From Planctomycetota bacterium (lineage in GTDB: Bacteria > Planctomycetota > Phycisphaerae > WQYP01): a stretch of DNA of 6,858 bases. The position numbers and the translations under genes are program-made. Each line of letters starts with the position of its first letter. The first letter of the stretch is position 1. The stretch is from the NCBI GenBank assembly GCA_021826605.1, contig JAKAZF010000149.1:1-6858 (forward strand). The letters are read 5' to 3'. Shown in pieces: positions 1 through 5,412 of the stretch. Below the pieces are notes generated by a model. It was not told where the DNA came from. It searched no databases and was given only the letters and a program-made list of their open reading frames with translations.

Positions 1-1
1 G

Positions 2-91
2 TTTTTTCTCACCGACATCCACACAGGGCAGATTGTGTGGGAGGGGAGTTATGAAACAAAAAAAGCGGTGCACAGCGGGTTCCTGGATTAA
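2..91 (+). CDS. C-terminal end of an LpoB-like (penicillin-binding protein activator) protein, partial
   Basis: Only the last 29 codons are in the window; the frame is open from base 2 to a TAA at 89-91. The readable tail contains FFLTDIHTGQIVWEG followed by SYETKKAV. A strand of the form 'L.D..TG.IVWEG' followed by a lysine-rich segment is typical of the C-terminal end of LpoB-type outer-membrane lipoproteins, which activate peptidoglycan-synthesising penicillin-binding proteins from the periplasm. The next gene on the same strand is a TPR lipoprotein like the COG3014 proteins, which I recall being found beside LpoB/CsgG-like genes in other Gram-negative bacteria; this supports the call. Signal peptide, lipobox and most of the domain lie outside the window. 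Another small periplasmic lipoprotein with a similar beta-strand ending is possible. Confidence 0.55.
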   Translation, partial: FFLTDIHTGQIVWEGSYETKKAVHSGFLD

Positions 92-120
92 TTATCCGGC
101 GTTGTTAATGGCCCCGACTT

Positions 121-124
121 GGAG
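121..124 (+). promoter_or_regulatory. Ribosome binding site deciding the lipoprotein start
   Basis: GGAG lies 12 bases before the ATG at 137. The alternative TTG start at 119 has no Shine-Dalgarno sequence upstream and would overlap this GGAG, so ATG 137 is preferred. The spacing is a little long, which limits confidence. Confidence 0.45.
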
Positions 125-136
125 AATTGTGACACC

Positions 137-1366
137 ATGATCGAGGAAAAGAAATCAGATTGGCCCCGGCGGCATACACGTTGGATCATGCTCATGCTGC
201 TGGCGTGCTCACTAATCTTGCCGGCATGCAGTGAAACATCGGCTCGCGTGCGCGAAGCGGTGACGCTTTATTACACCGGCCAATACGGTCCCGCCGCGGA
301 GGACCTGGCTCCGCTGATTCATAAGCCGGATAAAAATTATGTATTGAACAATTGCCGGTACGGGTCTTGCGCCCTGGCCGCGGGGCAGTTAGATAATGCT
401 CAACAGGCGTTTCTTCGGGCCTACCGGGTTATGGACAGCGTTAATACCAACACCGGCAGCCGGGTGCTTGGCGCTGTGGTGGTGTACGAAGGGGTAAAGG
501 TCTGGAAGGGACAGCCCTTTGAAAGAGCGATGGCACATTACTATCTGGGGCTGATATTTCTCATTAAGGGAGATTACGAGAATGCCCGGGCCGCCTTTGC
601 GAACAGCCTTTTTCGGCTGCGCAAATACGCGGATCCCAATGAAAAAATTCCCGCGGGACAACAATACGCCAGAATCGACTCCAATTTTGTTTTGGGTTAT
701 TTTGGACTGGGCGTTTGTTACATGAAATTGGGCCATCCCAAGCTGGCGGCAGCCAATTTTGAACGTGCCGAACAATTGGATCCATCCATCAGCCCGGTGG
801 TGAAGAAAATGTATGAACCGGGTATCAATGCTTTGATATTTGTGGATTGGGGCATCGGTCCGAGACGACGGCCCGCGGGGTGGTATGGTGAACAATCCGT
901 TTTTACACCTGCGCCGTGGCAGGCCGGACCAATTCCGCCCGTTTATGCCTGGGACAACAATCAGCCGATTTCGGGCATCGCCAATTCCAATATGGTTGAT
1001 ACTCTGGCTCTGGCACAGGATAAACGGTGGCTTACGATGGACACAATACGTGAGGCCAAGGCGGTTATTGGAACGGGCATGATGATCGGTGGGGCGGCGG
1101 CAGCGAATAATGCGGCATACAACAATAACAGCACCGAGGCGCTGATTGGGTTAGGCGTAGCGGGTGTGGGGGCCCTGCTGGCCGCTTCCTCACAGGCGGA
1201 CACCCGTTACTGGGAAATGCTGCCGCGGACGGTTTATGTTATTCCCGCAAAATTGCCGCAAGGCAACAGCACCGTGCAGGTATCCGCCGGCGGTACCAAC
1301 AGCATTCCATTTACGGTAAACATCACCGGAAGCACTCTACGGGCGTTTTATGTGCGTTTGCCGTAA
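137..1366 (+). CDS. TPR-containing lipoprotein, COG3014-like
   Basis: This is a predicted lipid-anchored periplasmic protein of 409 residues. The N-terminus has a basic stretch (RRHTR), a hydrophobic core (IMLMLLACSLIL) and the lipobox LPAC, with the lipidated Cys at residue 31. It is followed by about three tetratricopeptide-like helical pairs, near residues 40-98, 130-160 and 183-215; the last two carry typical Y..LG....G....A...F patterns. After a Pro/Trp-rich linker come an Ala/Gly-rich hydrophobic stretch (about 310-352) and a C-terminal beta-rich part beginning DTRYWEMLP, a feature I associate with COG3014 proteins. TPRs normally mediate protein binding, so a scaffold role with the upstream LpoB-like protein is plausible but inferred. 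The gene begins 45 bases after the preceding stop, with no terminator between, so co-transcription is likely. A longer form from TTG 119 would add six residues ahead of the signal peptide and lacks its own ribosome site. The molecular function is not established. Confidence 0.78.
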   Translation: MIEEKKSDWPRRHTRWIMLMLLACSLILPACSETSARVREAVTLYYTGQYGPAAEDLAPLIHKPDKNYVLNNCRYGSCALAAGQLDNAQQAFLRAYRVMDSVNTNTGSRVLGAVVVYEGVKVWKGQPFERAMAHYYLGLIFLIKGDYENARAAFANSLFRLRKYADPNEKIPAGQQYARIDSNFVLGYFGLGVCYMKLGHPKLAAANFERAEQLDPSISPVVKKMYEPGINALIFVDWGIGPRRRPAGWYGEQSVFTPAPWQAGPIPPVYAWDNNQPISGIANSNMVDTLALAQDKRWLTMDTIREAKAVIGTGMMIGGAAAANNAAYNNNSTEALIGLGVAGVGALLAASSQADTRYWEMLPRTVYVIPAKLPQGNSTVQVSAGGTNSIPFTVNITGSTLRAFYVRLP

Positions 1367-1368
1367 TG

Positions 1369-2322
1369 CTAATGCGACACGGTGAGAACAATTTTTCCAA
1401 AACCGCCACCGGCTTCCAGGGCCCGATGAGCATCGGCAAGTTTTTCCAGCGGCAAAACGTTATGGACCACAGGTTTGAGAATTTCCCGCTCCAGCAGTGC
1501 CGTGATTTTTTTCATGCCATCAATCCGACGAGGGATGGAATCAAACGCGAGGCTGACATAATGGATTGCAATGTTATGCCGATAGCCCAGCGACAAATCT
1601 CCCTTCGGATCAACAATTGTAATTATCCGCCCCATAGGTTTAACAATCGGGATACTGCGCGAGGTGTAGATGTCACCAAAACAGTCAAAGACCAGATCAA
1701 CGGTGCCGGCCTCTTTTTGAACCACGGCGGCGAAATCTTCACTTTGCCGGTCAATAACCCGGTCGGCTCCAAGTGACCGCACCAGTCCGGCGTTGGCCGC
1801 GGAGCAGACCGCAAAAACATAGGCCCCGGCAGCATGAGCAAGTTGCACGGCCATGGAGCCAACGCCACCGGAGGCACCAATGATCAACACCGTTTGGCCG
1901 AGCCGCAAATCTCCCTGTTCGATCAGGCTGGCCCATGCCGTCAGCGCCGTCAATGGCACGGCGGCGGCTTCCACATAACCGAGGTGCGCGGGCTTTTTCG
2001 CCACAATGTCCGCCCGGACGGCGTGGTATTGGGCATTGGCGCCGGGGCCGGAAAAGTCGGGGCAATAAAATACGGCATCACCGGGCTGAAAGTTATGCAC
2101 CAATGAGCCGACTTGTTCCACGGAACCGGCAACATCAAAGCCGAGAATAGCGCCGCTGCCATAACCAAAGGCTCCGGTTTTACGGATTTTGCAGTCAATG
2201 GGATTCAGCGCTACAGCTTGTACTTTCACGAGAATCTGATCAGGCTTTATCTCCGGTTCAGGCGTATCTCGTAAAACGAAAACATCCGGGCCGCCATTGG
2301 CGGAAAGCGTCATTGCTTTCAT
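1369..2322 (-). CDS. Zinc-independent medium-chain dehydrogenase/reductase, quinone oxidoreductase type
   Basis: A 317-residue member of the MDR superfamily, complete and of usual length. The N-terminal GroES-like domain (about 1-120) has ALNPIDCKIR at 38-47 and LGFDVAGSVEQVG at 60-72. The Rossmann domain carries the nucleotide-binding GASGGVGS at 149-156, and the C-terminus ends in the usual LADAHRALEAGGGFGKIVL. The GHE zinc-ligand motif of true alcohol dehydrogenases reads GFD here, and the Cys-rich structural-zinc loop is absent. It is therefore most like zeta-crystallin-type NAD(P)H:quinone or enone reductases acting in the cytoplasm; the substrate cannot be read from sequence. The start is ATG at 2322, with AAGGAA at 2329-2334 six bases upstream. 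It lies 40 bases downstream of the glycogen synthase on the same strand, so co-transcription is possible. Its stop codon is only 2 bases from the stop of the convergent lipoprotein gene. Confidence 0.9.
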   Translation of the reverse strand: MKAMTLSANGGPDVFVLRDTPEPEIKPDQILVKVQAVALNPIDCKIRKTGAFGYGSGAILGFDVAGSVEQVGSLVHNFQPGDAVFYCPDFSGPGANAQYHAVRADIVAKKPAHLGYVEAAAVPLTALTAWASLIEQGDLRLGQTVLIIGASGGVGSMAVQLAHAAGAYVFAVCSAANAGLVRSLGADRVIDRQSEDFAAVVQKEAGTVDLVFDCFGDIYTSRSIPIVKPMGRIITIVDPKGDLSLGYRHNIAIHYVSLAFDSIPRRIDGMKKITALLEREILKPVVHNVLPLEKLADAHRALEAGGGFGKIVLTVSH

Positions 2323-2352
2323 AGTGTGTTCCTTAAATGGATGGTTTGTGCT

Positions 2353-2374
2353 GCCGCGATGATCAAGTCGCGGC
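2353..2374 (-). promoter_or_regulatory. Hairpin enclosing the glycogen synthase stop codon
   Basis: A perfect 7-bp inverted repeat (GCCGCGA / TCGCGGC, 8-base loop) surrounds the TGA stop codon, which sits in the loop. On the transcribed strand it is followed by CAGCACAAACC, not by a T-run, so it is not a standard intrinsic terminator. It could act as an mRNA-stabilising stem or partial attenuator between the glycogen synthase and the dehydrogenase. The structure is seen in the sequence; the role is inferred. Confidence 0.35.
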
Positions 2375-4489
2375 GGTACCCGCTTTACGCGATAGCGCCA
2401 GGCGATGCGCGTGAGCGTAGTGGGAAATCAGATTATGCCAGTCAAAATATTCCGACAGGCGTTCCACACGGTTGCGCAATTCAATGCGACCGCGACGGTC
2501 TTTAAGCGCAAAGTTAAAAAGTATTTCCGTAAGTTGATGAGCGGATTGATCAAATGTGGCATAACGCCGTCCCACGACAAATAAGCCGTTATTGGCCGGA
2601 TCGTGAATGTGTTTCAGAACATAACTTCCAAAACCGGCAAGATCACTGGTCGCCGCGGCCACGCCGTTGGCCACGCACTCCATGGGCGTATAGCCCCATG
2701 GTTCGTAATAACTGGGGAACACGCCCATGTGACAGCCGCGAACAAATTGATCGTAATCCAGCCCGATAAGCGGCGAAGTGGCGGAGAGGAAATCGGGATG
2801 GAAGATTACTTTCACCGGATCATCTTTGGCATTAAACAGGTGGCAGGCCCGCAATTGCTGCAAAACGGAATCTCCGGCGTCGTCCCAGAGATCATGCGTA
2901 ACAATTGCGGGTTGTTTCCAGGTTCGCCACGCATGCAGCCCGCGTTTGAGCCGAACCATTGATTGTTCGGTGATCAGATGCGTGGTATCCGGCATTTTGC
3001 CTTGACTGACATCCTGCAGCAGGCGGTGGCCAATATCCTCTGACACTCTCTCGCAGGTAAGCTTGAGTTCATCGAACATGGCCTGACTTTTGAGCACATC
3101 GACATTAATGGACTTATATGGTGCGCGTGTGATGATAAAAGCAACCACCGTAACTGGAATATTTCCGGATTTAAGCCAGTGATTAAGCCGGGCCAGAGAT
3201 TCGATAAACAGATTTATTCCCTTATTGGTGTATTCATATCGGCCGGAGGTAAATACATAAACGGTGCGATCCAGATCAAATGTGTACGATGGGAAAAAAT
3301 GGCCCGCGACAAATGTGTGAATGGCTTCCTTATACTGCTTATGCAGGGTTTGAAATTCATGCAGCGCCGCAAAGCGCTGTATGTTCAGACCGTTGGGAGT
3401 CACAACATCGGGTTTGCGATGCAGCAGTTTCTCGGCTTCCAGGGCGGTGACGTCCGAAACCGTGGTAAATACATCCGCGCAATGCGCGGCACCGTGCTCA
3501 AGACAATAACGGGCGTAAATATTGTAGTGGCCGGCGGCATGATCCGGATTAATGGAATCAAGCTTGGAATAGAAATCCGGATTATCCGTGCACAAATACC
3601 GCCCCAGCAGTGTTGCATGAGTGGTAAATACCGTGGCCACCGGTAGTTTAAGAAAACTGATGCGCATCAGGCCGGGACCGACCATCCATTCATGAAAGTG
3701 GGCGATAACGGGACGGCTCTCCGGCTTAAAACGACAAAACTCCTGGAAGAACAATCCCACCAGCATGCCAAATACCACCACATTGTTGGTATCGACATCA
3801 TTATCCGGTGCTTGAATCCCGTGGTCTTTCCATAAAGTGTATTTAAATTCACCCAGCCGCCCGAATGCGGCCATGAAATCCAGTAATATCACACGCGGCC
3901 GGCCGTCGATAAGCCAATAGCCATAATGTACGCGAATGGACATTTCTTCCAGTCTGCGGATGGCTTCAGCAATAGCGCCCTCGGGTTCCGCGGGTTCAAA
4001 TTCAACGCTCGCCGTGTCGGCGTTATACGGACCGATCAGGTAGTACCGGTTTCCCCACGATTCAACCATGGTACTGGCCTTGGTGCGCATGACCGTATAA
4101 ATTCCGCCAAGTTGCCAGCACACTTCCCATGCCACCTCAAATAACAACGGCTGCGTGGGATCATCATCACCGGCGGGTGTGCTGTGCGACCGGGCATCTG
4201 TTAATGCAGGTTTGCGTACGGGCAATGGCGGCGGTGGAAAATCGCGGGCAGTGGTGCGCGGCACAACCGGCGCGGGTTGATCGGGGCGGTGATAGGTCTC
4301 TCCATTGGATTGTGTAAAGGAACTCAAAGTAGTCGATGGCGGGGCAAAACTGGACTTTCGATTACCAGCGGTGTCGGCACCGCTGGCACCAGCGTTATTT
4401 TTTTTTCCGGGGTTTTGCGGCGCATCTGCTGAAGTATCAACGGTGACCGCCTTACTGCGTTTGCGCTGGGATTGGTTGTTGCCTGCCAT
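2363..4489 (-). CDS. Eukaryotic-type glycogen synthase (GT3 family)
   Basis: This 708-residue enzyme transfers glucose from a nucleotide sugar (UDP-glucose in characterised GT3 enzymes) to glycogen in the cytoplasm. It resembles yeast Gsy2 and animal GYS, not bacterial GlgA (GT5). Numbering here starts from a GTG one codon upstream of the chosen ATG. Residues 115-700 align along the whole GT-B fold: LLFEVAWEV then LGGIYTV (116-134), AHFHEW (264-269), FTTHATLLGRYL (289-300), PDVVTPNGLN (361-370), GRYEYTNKG (417-425), and GVFPSYYEPWGYTPMEC (590-606). Glu597 and Glu605 match the catalytic pair of yeast Gsy2, and Arg418/Lys424 match its UDP-contacting Arg/Lys. Arg666, 667, 669, 673, 675 and 678 reproduce the spacing of the glucose-6-phosphate-sensing arginine helix. 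Residues 1-114 are an added low-complexity extension rich in Ser, Thr, Pro, Asn and Lys; the phosphorylated C-terminal tail of animal enzymes is missing. The position of yeast Arg20 is Gln127. ATG 4489 is preferred because GGCGGA lies six bases upstream, against three for the GTG. Confidence 0.95.
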   Translation of the reverse strand: MAGNNQSQRKRSKAVTVDTSADAPQNPGKKNNAGASGADTAGNRKSSFAPPSTTLSSFTQSNGETYHRPDQPAPVVPRTTARDFPPPPLPVRKPALTDARSHSTPAGDDDPTQPLLFEVAWEVCWQLGGIYTVMRTKASTMVESWGNRYYLIGPYNADTASVEFEPAEPEGAIAEAIRRLEEMSIRVHYGYWLIDGRPRVILLDFMAAFGRLGEFKYTLWKDHGIQAPDNDVDTNNVVVFGMLVGLFFQEFCRFKPESRPVIAHFHEWMVGPGLMRISFLKLPVATVFTTHATLLGRYLCTDNPDFYSKLDSINPDHAAGHYNIYARYCLEHGAAHCADVFTTVSDVTALEAEKLLHRKPDVVTPNGLNIQRFAALHEFQTLHKQYKEAIHTFVAGHFFPSYTFDLDRTVYVFTSGRYEYTNKGINLFIESLARLNHWLKSGNIPVTVVAFIITRAPYKSINVDVLKSQAMFDELKLTCERVSEDIGHRLLQDVSQGKMPDTTHLITEQSMVRLKRGLHAWRTWKQPAIVTHDLWDDAGDSVLQQLRACHLFNAKDDPVKVIFHPDFLSATSPLIGLDYDQFVRGCHMGVFPSYYEPWGYTPMECVANGVAAATSDLAGFGSYVLKHIHDPANNGLFVVGRRYATFDQSAHQLTEILFNFALKDRRGRIELRNRVERLSEYFDWHNLISHYAHAHRLALSRKAGTAAT
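4365..4406 (+). terminator. Terminator-like alternating hairpins plus T9, antisense inside the glycogen synthase gene
   Basis: On the plus strand a perfect 9-bp stem (4365-4373 with 4378-4386, loop TCGG) overlaps a second stem (CGCTG 4381-4385 with CAGCG 4390-4394, loop GCAC), which is followed by TTA and nine T at 4398-4406. The second stem plus T-run has the form of an intrinsic terminator for plus-strand, antisense transcripts. The two stems share the middle arm and so exclude each other. On the coding strand the same bases read A9 followed by a strong hairpin. The Ala/Gly/Lys codons of the N-terminal extension could produce this by chance. The structure is seen; the function is inferred. 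Confidence 0.3.
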
Positions 4490-4495
4490 CACACG

Positions 4496-4501
4496 TCCGC
4501 C
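4496..4501 (-). promoter_or_regulatory. Ribosome binding site of the glycogen synthase
   Basis: GGCGGA on the minus strand, preceded by a run of eight A, ends six bases before ATG 4489 and three bases before the in-frame GTG at 4492. This spacing favours the ATG. Confidence 0.45.
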
Positions 4502-4538
4502 TTTTTTTTAACTCACACATTCCTGACCGTTGGCCCTG

Positions 4539-4547
4539 ATTTTACCA
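4539..4547 (-). promoter_or_regulatory. Candidate extended -10 promoter for the glycogen synthase
   Basis: The minus strand reads TGGTAAAAT, an extended -10 (TGn plus TAAAAT, one mismatch to TATAAT), about 50 bases before ATG 4489. No good -35 is seen at 16-18 bases, as can occur with extended -10 promoters. It would give the glycogen synthase its own transcript, separate from the phosphatase 106 bases upstream. Confidence 0.3.
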
Positions 4548-4595
4548 CAGATAATTCAGAACGCGATAAGCGCCCAAAAATCATGTATTGGCGGT

Positions 4596-5273
4596 TTACG
4601 CTGATGGTGCATTAGCGGTATCGGCGGACGATGGACGCCCCATGAGCATTTCAACATCCAGAAGGCTGATGAGGTAATAATTGCCGTCACGCCTTTCCAG
4701 AACAGCGGTAAGACCATTGGAAAGCCCGAATCGACGCGGTGCGCCGGCCGGCAGGCCCAGAACATGCCAGATGACATGTTTTAGTACGCCCCCGTGGGTT
4801 ACAGCCAATACCTCTTTTCCTGGTGCGGCATCTGACATCGCATTTAATACGCTGCGGGTGCGGTTCCACAATTGCAAGTCGCTTTCAACACCCTGCACTC
4901 CCGTCCAGTCAGCCAAATCGCCGTTATTGGTGGCGCTGTTAGTCAGATCGGCGCGCATCGTGCGGACTTCGTCCCAGGTTTTTCCCTCAAAGGCACCAAG
5001 ACTGCGTTCCCGCAATTGCGGCGTGGTAGTAATGGAACAACTCTGGCGGCTGGCAATGCTCTGCGCCGTTTGCAGAGCCCGAGGCAGATCACTGGACCAG
5101 ATGGCGGAGAAGCGACGCGTTGAGAACCAATGCGAAAGCAACTCGGCCTGCTGACGGCCTACGGCGTTAAGTTCGGTGGGCGTGTGGCCCTGAATGCGGC
5201 GCTGCGCATTCCAGTCCGTCTGGCCGTGGCGAACCAGCCAGAGTCGGGTGGGGGGGGTGTCAGGATTATTCAT
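4596..5273 (-). CDS. Histidine phosphatase family protein (phosphoglycerate mutase-like)
   Basis: A complete 225-residue cytoplasmic protein of the branch-2-sized, cofactor-independent-looking phosphatases in the histidine phosphatase superfamily. It has LVRHGQTDWN (13-22) with Arg15 and the phospho-acceptor His16, SDLPRALQTA (61-70) with Arg65, LRERSLGAFEGKTWDEV (88-103) with the likely proton donor Glu89, and VTHGG (158-162) with His160. All residues expected in the active site are present. Relatives include GpmB, alpha-ribazole phosphatase CobC and glucosyl-3-phosphoglycerate phosphatase GpgP; sequence alone does not say which substrate is used, and no cobalamin gene is nearby. The start is ATG 5273, with AAGGAT (5282-5287) eight bases upstream. 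Codons 6-8 lie in a run of eight C on the coding strand. It lies 106 bases upstream of the glycogen synthase, so a sugar-phosphate substrate is possible but inferred. Confidence 0.88.
   Translation of the reverse strand: MNNPDTPPTRLWLVRHGQTDWNAQRRIQGHTPTELNAVGRQQAELLSHWFSTRRFSAIWSSDLPRALQTAQSIASRQSCSITTTPQLRERSLGAFEGKTWDEVRTMRADLTNSATNNGDLADWTGVQGVESDLQLWNRTRSVLNAMSDAAPGKEVLAVTHGGVLKHVIWHVLGLPAGAPRRFGLSNGLTAVLERRDGNYYLISLLDVEMLMGRPSSADTANAPSA
5250..5257. repeat. Homopolymer run of eight G (C on the coding strand) near the phosphatase start
   Basis: Eight consecutive G on the plus strand fall in codons 6-8 of the phosphatase gene. Length change by slippage would put the whole phosphatase domain out of frame. 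The frame shown is intact, giving PDTPPTR and then LWLVRHG. Confidence 0.5.
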
Positions 5274-5307
5274 GGAGGCATATCCTTATTCATCATCCAT
5301 TTCCACG

Positions 5308-5322
5308 GCGGATTGTATCCGC
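5308..5322. promoter_or_regulatory. Perfect dyad in the divergent intergenic region, possible operator
   Basis: GCGGAT-TGT-ATCCGC is a perfect 6-bp inverted repeat with a 3-base centre. It overlaps the candidate -10 (TACAAT, minus strand, 5312-5317) of the phosphatase gene and lies about 20 bases upstream of the -35 of the AIM24 promoter. A bound regulator could block one gene and affect the other. No regulator gene is in the window. Confidence 0.3.
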
Positions 5323-5339
5323 ATTGATGTTAAATTGAA
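5312..5339 (-). promoter_or_regulatory. Candidate promoter of the phosphatase gene
   Basis: On the minus strand TTCAAT (5334-5339) and TACAAT (5312-5317) are separated by 16 bases. The -10 is good and the -35 is poor. Predicted transcription would begin about 32 bases before ATG 5273. Confidence 0.3.
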
Positions 5340-5341
5340 GT

Positions 5342-5369
5342 TTGACGGCAAAAAATTCCCGGTTATAAC
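5342..5369 (+). promoter_or_regulatory. Sigma70-type promoter of the AIM24 operon
   Basis: TTGACG (5342-5347) and TATAAC (5364-5369) are separated by 16 bases; each differs from the consensus hexamer by one base. Transcription would begin near 5376, about 37 bases before ATG 5413, which has AGGAG at 5400-5404 eight bases upstream. Confidence 0.55.
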
Positions 5370-5412
5370 CAGAAAAACAGCAGTCCAGTGAGATTCAACA
5401 GGAGTAAACGCC

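Noticed and set aside
389..895. Minus-strand 168-codon open frame
   Set aside because: Shadow of the TPR lipoprotein; no recognisable domain and no ribosome site.
1381..1412. CGGTG ... CACCG stem near the convergent stops as a terminator
   Set aside because: Only five pairs with a loop of more than twenty bases and no adjacent T-run in a suitable place.
1366..1776. Plus-strand 136-codon open frame beginning MLMRHGENN
   Set aside because: It lies wholly antisense to the well-supported dehydrogenase gene; the RHG resemblance to a histidine phosphatase is chance, with no other family motif and no clear ribosome site.
2353..2374. Intrinsic terminator after the glycogen synthase
   Set aside because: The stem is good but the transcribed strand has no U-run after it; it was kept only as a stop-codon hairpin of unknown role.
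3179..3646. Plus-strand 155-codon open frame
   Set aside because: Antisense to the most conserved part of the glycogen synthase; composition is that of a shadow frame.
2363..4489. Bacterial-type GlgA (GT5) or sucrose synthase-like GT4 assignment
   Set aside because: The motifs HFHEW, FTTHATLLGRYL and YYEPWGYTPMEC and the arginine helix match GT3 step for step; the KTGGL motif of GT5 is absent.
4681..5154. Plus-strand 157-codon open frame
   Set aside because: Antisense to the histidine phosphatase, whose active-site motifs are all in the minus-strand frame.
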